Shown here piece after piece: positions 1-12,571 of a stretch of DNA of 64,000 nt. Within the stretch, counting starts at the first letter, position 1, and every line of letters starts with the position of its first letter. The notes below the pieces were generated by a model. It was not told the origin of the DNA, made no database searches, and saw only the letters and a list, made by a program, of their open reading frames with translations. This DNA comes from Heterohyrax brucei (taxonomy: Eukaryota; Chordata; Mammalia; Hyracoidea; Procaviidae). The translations under genes were made by a program, and so were the position numbers. The DNA is taken from positions 159,458,329-159,522,328 of the forward strand of contig CM053143.1 in NCBI GenBank assembly GCA_028571685.1. Reading direction: 5' to 3'.

Positions 1-539
1 AAAACTTCGGGGAGTTATTATCCATTCATTTTGGGGAAACAATTGTGACACAGGGAGTGCAAACCCAGCAAAATGCAAAGAAATAGAAACTAACCTTTAG
101 AAATTACACAACCTCACTGAACACACTACCAAGAGAATTGTTTTTTAATCATAGAAAAAAATATTTAAAAAAAAATCTCAGAAACAAACATGAGCCAGTT
201 GAGAAATGAATTAAATAATCCAAGAATAAAATCTTTAGTTGTTGACAGTGTGAACACAAACTTATATACAAATATATAATATATATCTTGATATAAAAAA
301 ATTAATGAAGTTAGAACATAAACAATCTGAATCCAAAATCCAAAATTAAATGTATAAAACTTGAGACATACTGTACAATAAAAGGAACTAACTGAAACGT
401 CCTCTTTTTACAATGACAGGAATCAGTATGCAACATTTCTTTTATAACTGATTACTGAAGGACTATAAATTACATGTGATATTTAATAATCTAATTTTGC
501 TGTTTAAGAACATGTATCTTCTTGATCATTTTTGTATTG
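1..539. other. AT-rich DNA, nothing recognised
   Basis: No open frame of note and no repeat I can name. It holds short A and AT runs only. Confidence 0.5.
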
Positions 540-2775
540 TTGTTAGGTGCCACCGAGTAGGTTCCAACTCCTAGTGACCCTATGCTCAATGGAATGAAAC
601 ATCTCTTGGTCTTGCGCCATGTCCACAATCATTTTATGCTGAAGGCCCTTGTTGCGGCCACTGTGTCAACCCATGTAGTTGAAGGCCTTCCATTTTTTTC
701 TGACCCTCCAATCTACCAAGTGTGATTTCCTTCTTCAGTGACTGATCGTTCCTGACAACATGCCAAAATATGGAAGATGCAGTCCTGCCATCTTTGCTGC
801 CAAGGAGCACTCTAGTTGGAGTTCTTCCAGAACAGACCTGTTTGTTCTTTTGGCAGTGCATAGTGTGTTTAATATTCTTTTCTAACACCACAATTCAAAG
901 GCATCAATTCTTCTGCTGTCTTCTTTGCTTGTGGTCCAGCTTTCACATGCATATTATGTGAATGAAAATACCATGCTTGGGTCAGGTGCACTTTAGTCTT
1001 CAAGTGACATCTTTTCTTTGGAATACTTCGAATAAATCCTTTGCAGCAGATTTTCCCAATAAAACGTGTCTTTTGATTTCCTGACTGCTGCTTTCATGGG
1101 CGTTGATTGTGGACCCAAGTAAAAAGGAATCTTTACAACTTCAATCATTTCTCCATTTATGACAGTGTTGCCCACTGGTCCAGTTGTGAGGATTTTTGTT
1201 TTCTTGATGTTGCAGTACAATCCATACTGAAGGCTGTAGTCCTTGATCTTTATCAGTAAGTGTTGCAAATCTTCATTTCCAAAAAGTAAGGTGGTGTCAT
1301 CTGTGAAACACAGGTTGTTAATAAATTGTCCTCTAATCCTGATACCTTATTCTTCTTCTTATAATTCAACTTCTCAGATTATTTCTAGTCATACAGATTG
1401 AAAATGTATGGTGAAAGCATAAAACCCTGATGCACACATCTCTTGGCTTTAAACCATGCAATGTCTCCTTGTTTTGTTCACATGACTGCCTCTTGATCCG
1501 TATACAGATTCCATAAGAGCACAATTAAGTATTCTAGAATTCCCATTTTACACAATGTTAGACGTAATTTGTTATGACCCACACAGTCAGATGCCTTTGT
1601 ATAGTCGATGAATCACAGGTAAACATCTTTCTTATATTCTCTGCTGTCATACAAGATCTGTCTGACATCAGCAATGATATCGCTCGTTCCATGTCCTCTT
1701 TTGAATCCTTCTTGAATTTCTGCCATTTCCTTGTCAATACACTACAGCATTCACTTCTGAATGATCCTGAGCAAAATTTTATTTGTGTGTGATGTTAATG
1801 ATACAGTTCAATAATTTCTGCATTCAGTTGGATCACCTTTCTTTGGAATGGGCATAAATATGGATCTCTTCCAGCCAGTTGGCCAAATTGTTGGCATAGA
1901 TGAGTGAGCACTTCCGGCACTGAATCTCTTTGTTGAAGTAATTGATATTCCATCAGCTCCTGGAGCCTTGTTTTTTGCCAATGCCTTCAGTGCAGATTTG
2001 ACTTCTTCCTTCAGTACTCCCAGTTCCTGATCACCAGTTCAAATGGCTGAACATCAACCGTTTCTTTCTGTATAATGACTCTGTGTATTCCTTCCATCTC
2101 GTTTTGATGCTCCTTGAGTCATTTAACATTTTCACTGTAGAATCCTTCACTATTGCAACTTGAGGCTTGACTTATTTCTTCAGTTCGTTCAGCTTGAGAA
2201 ACGCAGAATGTGTTCTTCCCTCATGGTTTTCCATTTCCAGCTCTTTGTACATGTCGTTAGAATACTTTTTTTTTTCCTCAAGCTGCCCTCTGAAATCTTC
2301 TGTTTAGATCTTTTGCTTAGCCATTCTTCCCTTTTGCTTTTGCTGCTCAACATTTGACAGCAAATTTCAGTCTCCTCTGACATCTAATTTGGTCTTTTGT
2401 TTCTCTCCTGTCTTTTTAGTGACCTCTTGTTCTCTTCATGGATGATGTCTTTGATGTCATTCCATAATTCATCTGGCCTTTGATTATTAGTGGTCAACAT
2501 ATGAAATCTGTTCTTGATATGATCTTTCAGCTCAGGAGGGACATACTCAAGGTCACACTTTGGCTCTTGAGGACTTGTTCTAAATTTCTTCAGTTTTAAT
2601 TTGAATTTGCATATGAGTAATTGATCTGTGCCACAGTCAGCAACTGGTCTTGTTCTGACTGCTGATAGGGAGTCTTCCCATTTTCTTTGTCCACAGATGC
2701 AGTCAATTTGCTTCCTATGTATTCCATCTGGTGGGGTTCACATGTATAGTCACCATTTGTATTGGTTAAAAACCA
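540..2775 (-). mobile_element. RTE/BovB-class LINE, copy 1 (3' part)
   Basis: Read on the minus strand this runs from the end of the endonuclease domain, through the reverse transcriptase (RT), to the 3' tail. The tail lies at the left edge (tgttgttaggtgcc) with the signature shared by all RTE copies here. The RT active-site box reads as F-T-D-D at 1296-1307 instead of the usual Y-A-D-D. The frame is broken many times, so the copy is dead. A further piece of the same element continues at 2795-3235 on the opposite strand, suggesting a 5' inversion. Confidence 0.85.
993..1268 (-). pseudogene. RTE reverse transcriptase fragment (thumb region)
   Basis: An open stretch of 91 codons inside RTE copy 1. 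It includes NIKKTKIL and TGPVGNTVINGE, the segment just after the RT catalytic box. The same motif recurs in RTE copies at 32644-32841 and 48440-48620, which confirms the frame. It is a surviving piece of a broken polyprotein, not a gene; the first Met is internal to the domain. Confidence 0.8.
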
Positions 2776-2794
2776 ACTAAAATTTGAAGGGGAA

Positions 2795-3235
2795 TGGTGT
2801 TGCGTTCAGAACATTTCAGGATATGTCCTGAAGTACAGTTCTGCCAGTGACAGGATAATATCCATACTCTTACAAGGAAGGCCAGTTACTCTATTATTCA
2901 AATTATGATCAACCACTAAGATCAAAGATGAAGAGACTGAAGATTTTTACCAGCATCTGCAGCCCCAAATTGATAAAATCTGCAGTTGGGACTGCACTGA
3001 TGGTTACTGGTCACTGGGATTAAAAAGTTGGGAACAAAAAAGAAGGACTAATAGTTGTAAAGCACAGCATTGGTGATAGTAATAATGCCGGAGACCTCAT
3101 GATTGAATTTTGCAAGACTAATGACTTCTTCATTGCAAATACCTTTTTTAACTAACACAAGTGGGGATTGTGCATATCAACCTCACCAAATGGGATACAC
3201 AGGAATTAAAGGATTGCATCTAGATCATTAGAAAA
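2795..3235 (+). mobile_element. RTE endonuclease-region piece, inverted relative to copy 1
   Basis: This plus-strand piece matches the endonuclease region of RTE copy 3 (about 30815-31215), with shared landmarks 'acaaggaaggccagtta' and 'ttttgcaagactaatgactt'. It abuts minus-strand copy 1. The last 75-85 bases (about 3148-3235) are an inverted copy of about 2690-2766, so the two pieces overlap in element coordinates. The likeliest reading is one insertion with its 5' part inverted; a second independent insertion is the alternative. Confidence 0.7.
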
Positions 3236-4825
3236 TAAAGTTTCAGAGGTATTACAGTAATGAAATTAAAGGGAATATAACACAGTTGGCTGTAAACATC
3301 TAAATACACATAAACCTAAATGTTAACATTACATATCTCTTGGTGATAATCCTGTTTGTGAATTTACTTCTTTCTTTGTATTTTGTGTTTTTTGATTCTG
3401 TAAATAAGTGTAAACTGTCCTTAAAATCATCACGGCCTTTAGAGATATCTTAGGCCGCTTTTCAGAATCTTGATTTATCATTTTGCTTGTTTTTGTTCAG
3501 GGTCTTTTTCTTTCTAACTTGAAAACTGTCCTCATTCTTAGTGATGTTCTTTGCACATCGCGTTCCAGATGACCCTCATATCCCAGTCTGTTCTTATCTG
3601 CACCTCTGGGCTGAATCCATCAGCTAGAGACCAGTCAAGCCAACTTTATATCCAGTCTTAGAACAAGTTCACTTGCAAGGGAAGGTAGGTTGTACAGCTG
3701 CTAACTCTAACTACTCTGATTCTGTGATCTGAGCTGTTGTCCAGGGTGTGCTATGTATTATAACTAAGCTTTTCACTATTGTTTTTTAAATCCTGCCAAT
3801 AAATTTGACTAACAGTTTCTTAAAAAGCAAATTTCATTTTGAAATCTAGATGCTAAAATTCTATATTTTTAATATAGGTACTAATTTTTATCTTGGTGAT
3901 ATCATCTCCTAAGAGTATCAGATAAAATTCATTTCCCAACAAAGTAACAAATTGTTGTCTGCTATACAATGTTGACATTTCAAAGTTAGAGTCAGAAGAA
4001 TATTTGCATTATGTACCTTTGGTGTCCGGATTTTTTTCCCCCTGTTCTACTTGGAGTATAAAAACTGACCTCAAAATCTTGATCTCCACAGTAACTTATG
4101 CACTGAGTACAGGAACATGAATACAACCCAAAGATCCAGAATTAGTCACAGCTCAGAATTTTATCAACATCAGAACATACTTTTAAATGTGAAAATGAAG
4201 GACGCAAAATTTTACACCTCATCCCCTTTTCATAATTAACACGTCTTACTGTTTCTGCTAATACTCCATTTCATGTAGAAATAAGAAGGCAGATATGCAG
4301 AAAAATAAATAAAAGGGAAGAGGAAGCAATTACAAGGTAAAAATAAATGAGGGTCCCTGGAAGAGTGACATAAGAGAAGCAAAGATAAAATATAAAAGAC
4401 TAAGGCTTTCTGGTTTCTAAGGGAAAAATGCATATATTTCTATTTCACACAAAGATTGAATTTGATGAGTTTCTCATACTGTGTGTTGTCTTTCCCAATT
4501 TTGTCATAAAATATTTCGAGATGACAAATTGCTCTTTGGAGTCAATTTTTACACAGATGTATGACTGTCAGATCCCGGCAAAGTTAATCCTAGGAAGTGT
4601 GGTGATGTAAGAAAAATGTGTTCAGGGCCAGTTTCTTGACTTTCCTTCCCAACCTATTTCCCCTACCTGTTCTCATTTCCTTTTGATCCATGGAGCCTTA
4701 ACTGGAATTCTGCTGCTTCAGTCTTAACGCACAAGCTGATATCCTCAAGAATATCCTTCCTATCCTTAATTTTCTACTTTATGGGGTGGCCACAAAATCA
4801 AATGTTAAACGCGCCCATATGTTAA
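3236..4825. other. Unassigned AT-rich DNA
   Basis: No gene or repeat family recognised. Short open frames at 4236-4433 (minus) and 4428-4610 (plus) have low-complexity or hydrophobic composition and no known motif. I treat them as chance. Confidence 0.5.
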
Positions 4826-4985
4826 ACCACCTACTTCTGTCAAGTTGGGTCTGACTCATAGTGGCCCTATAGCTCAGAGTAGAACTGTTCCATAGAGTTT
4901 CCAAGGAGCTCCTGGCAAATTTGAACTGCTGACCTTTGGTTAGCAGACATACCACTTAACCCACTACACCACCAGGGTTTCTGCT
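4826..4985 (-). mobile_element. AfroSINE, minus strand, with perfect 10-bp TSD
   Basis: On the minus strand it shows the SINE head (tggtgtagtgggttaag), the box B-like segment before 'tttgccaggagctcc', and the tail 'ctatgagtcagacccaac'. The direct repeat catatgttaa flanks it exactly at 4816-4825 and 4986-4995. The perfect duplication marks this as a clean target-primed insertion. Confidence 0.9.
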
Positions 4986-4995
4986 CATATGTTAA

Positions 4996-5717
4996 CAGCT
5001 GTGGAAGTGCGCTACTCTCACCTGCCATGGGAAGGATATTGCACCAAAGCTCCAGCTGCTGCTCCTCTGGATCCACCATCCTGTTCACACCAAGGTCGTG
5101 CTTCTTTTACGCTGCACTTGGTCACTAACTAGGCCCAGCATGGATACCTGGGCAAACTCATGCCCAACAGGAAACTTTGGCTTAGAGACTCCCTTTAAAA
5201 TGGGCTGACACTTCTCTGCAACCATGGTCTGGTCTGATCCTCTTTCTTCCTGACCTTCCTTTTACATATTCCTTTGACAGTTCTCAGACTTGTTTGTGAT
5301 ATTAAGAGTTAGCTCCCTTTCCTGCTCTCTCCACCAAAAAAATAAAATAAAATCATAAATGTTTAATCCTAACTTGGCATTTGCCGCTCAGTATTTTAAA
5401 CTAATGCCAGTGGTGTTACGATCTTTAAGTAAACAGGTGGCAAAATAAGATTTTGGACTTTATCAGAAATGCCTGTGGATGACAGAATCATTCTGAAAAG
5501 GAAAGGTACTGACAGAATGTCACAGAAGATGACATCCTAACTATTAAACATTTCCCTTGTGGTTCCCTAGGGGGTTTGTTACACTGGAAGACCTCTCTTT
5601 TCTCTTACAGGTACAATAATTTTCACATTTGAAATACTGAGAGGGTAGTGTGCTAATGCATAGCAAAACTGGCTGATTACTGCTAATCCAAATTGACTCA
5701 TGAAGAGGGGATATCAA
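4996..5717. other. Unassigned DNA before the L1 insertion
   Basis: No coding signal or named repeat. An A-rich tract lies near 5334-5352. The minus-strand open frame at 5544-5804 runs into the L1 5' end and is not a gene. Confidence 0.5.
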
Positions 5718-5730
5718 GAAACTGAGGGTA

Positions 5731-6724
5731 GGAGTAGAGTCAAGCTGGCGGACTAAGCCCACGTCTCTTTCTATCCCTCTGGAAACCAAGACCTGAATTG
5801 ACAATCAAACAGAGCCTTCTGATCACCTAAACAGCCTCAGGACACGGCACAGAGCTGTTAATTGGGACTTTATACCACTCAGCGAAAAACCTCCTGTCTC
5901 GCTGACTCCCGCTCCGGGCTAGCCCCGGCTCTCACGGACGGAAGGTAAACGCACCAGTTTGACTTTTTTTTTCCCTCTGTCTCAGCAGGCGGGCGGAGCT
6001 GGGTCTTGCCTGGCGGGTGGACTCAGACGCGCTGCTGAGGGGATAGGCAGGCCAAATTCCCATGTTCTGAGAGCCAGGCTCGGGACTCTGTTAATCTAGC
6101 CACTTTGAGCCTTTCGTTTTAAATCTGTGTCAACGGGGTTTGTACGGAATTCCACAGTGTGCGGGATGCCACGTTGGTACGAAGATTTTAGCGGGACCTC
6201 GTTCTTAGCCTGGGAGCCAGCGCCTGCAAACAAGATAGCGCTTCTTCCACAGAAAAGCAGTAATTTTCCCAGTGCCACCTACGTTGGGGGCCCTGCAACA
6301 GAAGCAGAGGAATCACTACCTCTCGGCACCTTTAGCCCCTCTGTCAGCTGCCTGTGTCGAGGACGCCATCTTGGGTACGGTGGTCGCAGCTGGACCTAAT
6401 TCTTAGCTTCGGAGCCAGAGCCTGCCCACAAGAGAGTGCTTTTCTATCACAAAACCAGTACTCGACACAGTGTCAGCTAAGGCTAGGCCCTGTCAGCAGA
6501 GGCCAACAGGGCAGAAGTATTGCTGTATTCTGAACTAGTTTGTTATCATCTGGGATTGGATATAGTGGCACTTACTTTGTCAGTTGAGAAGAGGGACCTC
6601 TACACCTGAAAACCTAACTGACTTGTGAAGTGGTCAGATACCTTTTAATTTACACTTTATGACAGCCTAGAGAAACATTTGCAATCCATCCTCACAGTAC
6701 CTCTTCTGGCCTCTACTTACTCAC
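5731..6724 (+). promoter_or_regulatory. L1 5' UTR (internal promoter region)
   Basis: This is about 994 bp and much richer in CpG and GC than its flanks. It aligns along its length with 48628-49621. L1 5' UTRs carry an internal promoter. The YY1-like site near the start reads caagctggcgg here, against caagatggcgg in the other copy, so it has probably decayed. An antisense-type match (gccatcttgg) lies near 6365-6374. Confidence 0.75.
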
Positions 6725-6861
6725 ATGGGACCCAAAAATCAACAGACAGTTGTGGCATACAAGAAATCACCCATGGCTTCAGAAGGCTCCCAAACAAAGC
6801 AACCAAGGAGTTTTCCAGATAAGAAACTTTCATGAAAGCATCAGAAAGTAAATACAACAAA
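6725..6861 (+). pseudogene. L1 ORF1, first ~45 codons only
   Basis: The ATG at 6725 begins MGPKNQQTVVAYKK, matching MGTKKRQTIVAYKQ at 49622. A one-base deletion near 6819-6825 shifts the frame and gives an early stop. The sequence then leaves ORF1 and joins ORF2 near 6860. No coiled coil or RNA-binding region remains. Confidence 0.85.
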
Positions 6862-7890
6862 TGCTGCTGGCAAAATTGGTTATCCATTTGCAATAAACTG
6901 AATCAAGATCCATATCTTACACCTTACACAAAAAACAACTCCAACTGGATAAAAGACCTAAATATCAAACCTAAAACGATGAAGCTCATCCAAGAAAAGG
7001 TAGGAACAACAATGGAAGTTTCAATACACAATGAGGACAGACTCCAAAATCTGTCAAAGAAACTACAATCAACAGAAAAGAAAACAGATAAATGGGAACT
7101 ATTAAGAATCAAACACTTTTGCTCATCCAAAGACTTTATTAACAGAATTAAAAGAACACCCACAGAATGGGAAAAAAGTATTTGGCAACTCTGTGTAAGA
7201 CCGACGCCTGATCTCCATAATCTATAAGATACTACAAAACATCAATAAGAAGAAGATAAATCATCCACTTAAATGATGGGAAAAGGAGATGGACAGACAT
7301 GTCACTAAAGAGAAGATCCAGGCAGCCAAAAAACACATGTGGACATGTTCACTATCTTTAGTTATTAAAGAAATTCAAATCAAGACAACAATGAGATACC
7401 ATCTCACCCCAACAAGATTGGCCATGATCCAGAAAACACAAAACAACAAATGCTGGAGAGGCTGTGGAGAAAGTGGAACCCTCCTACACTGTTGGTGGGG
7501 TTGCAAAATGGTCCAGCCTCTTTGGAAAGCAATCTGGTGCTTCCTTAAAAAAATGGATATCGATATACCATTTGACCCAGTAATTCCACTACTTGGAATA
7601 TATTCTGCAGAATCAAGGCCTTTCACACCAACAGACACATGCACCAGAATGTTTATCGCAGCACAGTCCACAATAGCAAAAAGATGGAATCAACCCAGAT
7701 GTCCAACAACAGAGGAATGGATAGTTAAACTATGGTAAATATACTCAGTGGAGCAGTACGCAATGATAAAGAGTAACGATAATTCCAGGAAACATCTCCT
7801 AACCTGGTTTCAACTGGAAGACATTATGGTGAGTGAAAGTAGTCAGCGACAAAGGGACAAATACTCTATGAGAGCTCTACGATAAGATTT
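6862..7890 (+). pseudogene. L1 ORF2, C-terminal part
   Basis: It starts within the L1 ORF2 segment (QNWLSICNKLNQDPYLTPYTK) and continues in two frames, 6832-7227 and 7289-7738, separated by a frameshift. The first frame begins with ORF1 residues and runs into ORF2 residues in frame, so the deletion made a short chimeric reading frame. The second carries the ORF2 C-terminal cysteine motif with C55, C59, H67 and C72 (C-x3-C-x7-H-x4-C), then QPLWKAIW. Endonuclease and RT domains are absent. Confidence 0.88.
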
Positions 7891-7933
7891 TAAAAACACG
7901 CTTGTGTATAGAAGAAAAGATTCTTTGACAGCT

Positions 7934-7968
7934 GCAAGGGAGGGGAGGGAGGGGTGGTGAGGGGGGTA
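7934..7968 (+). other. G-rich tract in the L1 3' UTR
   Basis: Several runs of three or more G lie close together (gggaggggagggaggggt). This could form a G-quadruplex. A comparable tract lies at 50837-50866 in the second L1. G-rich polypurine tracts are typical of mammalian L1 3' UTRs. Confidence 0.7.
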
Positions 7969-8883
7969 GCATTTAGTTTAGATAGTTGCCAGAAATCTGG
8001 TCGGGAGAAAGCGGTGACTGCACACATTAGAAACAAGAACAACATTAAGTGGACCTCAGCATAACTTGAGTACTTCTTGCATCTTAACCCAATATTGCAA
8101 GGATAGAGTAGCTGGGGCAGGGGGCAGGGGACCATGCTCTTAGGCAAAATCGAGGCCAATTGGCAAAGCTAGCATTTTGCTAAGAGAGCTCTCTGCACAC
8201 CACATTGGTGAGTGGCATCTGGGGTCTTAAAAGCTACCAAGCTGCCATCCTAGGACACAGCAAATGGTCCCGACTCAGCAGGCACAGATGCTCAATGAGG
8301 ACAAAAATGACATGCGGTAAAGACAACCTAGAAGACAGAGAGACCCACAAGAGTGGGTGCCTTCATCGACTTGGGACCGGAAGAACCAGATTGTGCCCAG
8401 CCACCACTAGTGGTAGCCACGATGGAGCTCACAGAGTGGAGTCTCACTGGCAACACAAGAATAAAAAGGGGTGCATCATGAGATCTCCACTAAAAGACCT
8501 CAATGGATGGTCCAGTGGTTTCGGGGTTCCCCTGAAAGCATGGCCCCCAGCCCTGATGCTGCCCTTACCCATGAATTGTAACAAAGGTCCACTCTTTTGA
8601 CAGGAATGGATTGGACTTGCAATGCAGAGTGAACATGGTTCTATACATCTATAGGATATCAGCCTGCTGACCTCTGGCTGGGGGAAGGGGAGTGGACGGA
8701 GAGGAGTGGAAAGGAGGCTGTTGGGAGGATGAGACATGTATGGAGCAGAGAGGAATAGTGTGCTGTCACCAGGCAGGGAGAACAGTGGAAACTGCATATA
8801 GGTGGGCATGTAAAGTTATACGGGAATGTACATTTTCACTCAGTCATGTTAAATAGAAAAAAAAAAAAAAGAAACTGAGGATA

Positions 8884-11405
8884 GTTAGCAAAGAGTTCAA
8901 GGCTAAATATAAAATTGAAAGATCTTTTTTGGCAGAAAGCAGAAACTCCATAGCATCGAACTGAAAGTCTGACAAATTCACAGATTCTAAGAGCCTGATC
9001 TCAGAGCTCCAGAGACATTTTAGTACCTAGCTAAAGAAGGTCTGTTATGATAATATCTGAGTCCTCATTGGAAAAATCTTACCACATGTGGTAGAAACAT
9101 CTGCATGGAACCCCAGAGAATATTAGCTCTTCAGATTTTCCCCCACCTACAAAGTTTACAGATAAAACCCAACTTATTCTTATTAACATTCAACTGTGTT
9201 AGATTTTCCAGAGACGTCTCTGCCACTGTGCGACAGACATCTCTCTAAAAAACTGCACCAACCTATAAGTAAGGTTAATCAGAGCATAACCTGGCTAAAG
9301 ACATGCTGAACCTGATGAAACCAGAACGAATGAAGCCAAAGTGCTCAAGATACTCTGCTTAATAAAATGCACGGGAATAACAGGCCAAGAAATGTGGGCA
9401 TAGTGGAATTGAATATTATTTAAAGCATAAATTTCCACCATCTTATTATTATGCTTTATAGGACGGCCCAGAAGGCAAATCCTTCACTAAATTCATCAGG
9501 AATGTTCTAGTGAGAAGAGTACCAACATCACTAAAAAAGTTCAGTGGTTGCTCGTGTCTTCAGCCAAGGTATAAAGGAAACTAACAGACATAATCAAAAA
9601 ATGGGATTCATTAGTACTGTTGTGATGTTGAGCCCTGAGATGTAGAGCCAGATGCAGCACTTAATCTCTAGAAGATGAGAGGGTCACAGTTACTGTAATC
9701 ACCAGCCAAACTGGAAGGCGAACAAAGAAAAATAGACACAAGAGGAGTTGCAGAGGTAGTTACTACGGCATTTCACCCATTGAGAAAATGTCGATGTATA
9801 GTTACCAGTTGAGCTATTTAGCATTTACAATCAGTTGAAGGAAAGAGAAAAAAGAGGCTAAGAGTAATTGCCCTAAAAACAACTCAATCTTTCATTCAGT
9901 TTCTGGACATGATTCCTTTCCAGATACAGAACCCAATTACTGCCAAAGATTTTTGGATCTGTATACACAGGTAGGACTCTGTAACATTATAACACGCATG
10001 TGGAGAAAATGACTCCATTCATTAGCTTTAGTATTTGAACACCAAGGGGACAGAAATGCACAAATACTTCATGGACTATCAATACTTCATGGACTATGTG
10101 CATGGAATCAGAGTTGCAGTTGATAAAGTGAGACCTAGAGTATTGCCATATCGTCTGTTATAATCAGGACAATGAGACCAAGATAATAAAATAAATGAAT
10201 TCCTGTCCAAAGTCTAGTTTAATGTGAGGTCACTGGATCTACAGCCCAGAGTTGTATAATTGGATTTGACATACTGAAACATTAAAGGGACCTGAGAAAT
10301 GGATCCTTAGAACGAGGGATGCCAAACAGAAACCTTAGAAATATACTGTTTCCCCAGCCGTGGTAACAAATACAAAATGATATTTCTCTGTAGGGTTGAT
10401 GGCAGCAGTTAATGACATCACAAAAAACCTAACAGATTCAGAGATGAGTCTCCTTATCATATTTAGATTTATCTTACCATTTTGATGGCTAACAAGATGA
10501 CATGGATCCTAGAGAATGACTCTATATCATCAAAATCTCAGTAATGTCACAGGTGTGATTTTAGATGTGCTAGAGATCTGACTTGTATGTTGTGCAACAG
10601 TATATTCAAAAAATGTTTTCCATTGAATTATTTTAAAAAGGGTAGAAAATAGCTTGTCTATGTTACATGAACAAAAATACTGATTTCTAGTTTCGCCTTA
10701 GTTAATAGTAACTTCCCGAGTGTCTGTCATAGTATGGATTAAAGAGATCTGATCCTATTGGACATAATGTAAAACATCATACTGATATCCTGATATCTAA
10801 TCCTGTGGCAGAGAATACTTAGAGTGGCTTGAACTAGAATTAAAGCAATTTATAATATATTTTTAGCTGAAAAGCATTTGTTTTTTGCCTATGACTAAAA
10901 ACTATAAAATGTTACACTGCTTAAAAAAGACTTCAAATCATTTGTCTAACTCATCTCTTCTCCTAAGCTATTGTTCATAGCTCCATTTTTCAGTAGAAAA
11001 TAAAAAAGAGAGGAAATAAAAGTTTTAATACACAGAGAGAGGAAGGTAGTGAGAAAAGGAGAAAGTACCGAAAAAAAGGTAAGAAAGATTAGATCTCCAA
11101 TTTAACCATGCACAAACTGAGACCGAGAGAAGTAATTTTATCAACTCCTTCTGTTTACAGCGTTAAAACAATTACTTGATCCCTTTTTGCTGTTTCTAAC
11201 TCACCTTCTCTATCCAACACACTGTGCTACGTAATGCAAAATAAGATGTTTCTGAGATTTTTCAAAATGTGTTAATCATACAGATTGAAGTTTTTTAATA
11301 TCACTATACAACCTAAGCTCAATAGTTTTCAATAAATATCATATTCTTCAGACTTTTTGTAACTAGGATACTATTGATATATTTAGGAATGAATGCACAG
11401 TATTT
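8884..11405. other. Unassigned AT-rich DNA, possibly old decayed repeat
   Basis: No open frame of note. The 9190-10620 stretch is less AT-rich and has the feel of a decayed interspersed element, possibly an ERV interior, but I cannot name a family. An 18-bp tandem duplication (aatacttcatggactat) lies at 10063-10098. A weak MIR-like segment is possible near 11090-11140. Confidence 0.4.
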
Positions 11406-11409
11406 AATA

Positions 11410-11535
11410 ATAAGACCAGGAGTTCAAATCTGCCAGGCCCTCCTTGGAAACTATGGGGCAGTTCTAGTCTGTCTACAAGGTCACTATGAGTAGGAATTGA
11501 CTCTAACAGCAGTGGGTTTGATTTTGGTTTATTTA
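11410..11535 (+). mobile_element. AfroSINE, 5'-truncated
   Basis: It contains the box B-like part (gttcaaatctgccagg), 'ctccttggaaactatggggca' and the tail 'cactatgagtaggaattgac'. The tRNA-like head is missing. Confidence 0.8.
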
Positions 11536-11539
11536 ACAA

Positions 11540-12570
11540 TGTCACAATCTATAATCATTTTACTTAGTTATAATTAAATTTTTACAATACAATTTAAAAC
11601 ATTATTAGAAATAATGACTTATAATTAATAATTAAGGAAATTGAATTTTCTCTTGAGAAATGTTTTATTTGTGAGAGTTTTCAAACAAAATATTTCTGGA
11701 TTAGTTAGTTGAGTAAGAAATATTCCAGGTCTCAATGATTATATATATATAAATACACACATATAATTTTGGTTTCCTTATTTGTTTCACTAGTTATAAT
11801 CACTTTCTTAGACCAATGGAGGTGCTATTTCTTCAAAGAGTGAAAGACATTATTCTGTGCTAGTGGTTATTTGTGTAACTTACCAGGATCTCTTAAATCA
11901 GTGTAAGTGTAAGTGCTTCTGATATGTATCTAATGTGATAAAGAAATTGACACTGAAATTGTCACTGAGAGACTCTAAGATTGATGATCCTTCTGAATAA
12001 CAAGATACCATTATCAATTTAGGGTGAACCAAAAGGAAATCATGGAGTATCAAAAGTCTGACAGTGCTATTCTTCTCAAAAGAGACATTACCTAAGTTTT
12101 ATTCTGGTTACCAAGTCCCTATTCCTAAATTAAAATACAATAATGTATGTAACATTAGGGATTAAAAATAAAGATACTTCTTAAGGCAGAAATGGAATGT
12201 CTTCAATTTTTCCTACATTTAAACTGAATACACAAAAAGGAATTGTTTTATTACTGTTCTTTAGTTGAGATAGTGGCTGTATTACATTTAAACATTTCAT
12301 ATTATAATGCCCATCATGTGGTATATACAATTTATAAAGTTGAATTTCTTATAATAGCAAATGCTTACTTGTATGTATTAAATGTAATTGTTTAATATTC
12401 AGATGATTACAACCCAAAACCTTTAAAACTCAAGAGATTGCAGATTTATAAAATGATTATATGTATAGCCTAGAAATAAACCAAATTTACTCATTAAGTA
12501 CATGGATCTATTATGCATGTTGTATGGAATTTTTAAATGTTTTGAAGCAGATGATAAATTCTTTCTAAAC
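11540..12570. other. AT-rich DNA, nothing recognised
   Basis: No coding signal or named repeat. A short AT dinucleotide run lies near 11740-11765. Confidence 0.5.
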
Positions 12571-12571
12571 C

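Larger units (their letters stand above)
5731..8870 (+). mobile_element. L1 with both ends but internal deletion
   Basis: Both termini are present: a 5' end homologous to the element at 48628 and a 3' end with a poly-A run at 8857-8870. The flanking direct repeat is gaaactgagggta (5718-5730) and gaaactgaggata (8871-8883), 12 of 13 matching, which fixes the boundaries. Order: 5' UTR of about 994 bp, about 45 codons of ORF1, a junction near 6860, the last part of ORF2, then the 3' UTR. Most of ORF1 and ORF2 is missing, so it is non-autonomous. The junction has a few shared bases (tacaa). Confidence 0.9.

Noticed and set aside
6127-6399. 90-codon frame in the L1 5' UTR, with a partner at 49157-49378
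   Set aside because: Both lie in the 5' UTR upstream of the ORF1 start; similarity reflects common descent.
9190-10620. Possible ancient ERV interior
   Set aside because: I could not identify any viral domain or LTR border, so it is only noted as unassigned.
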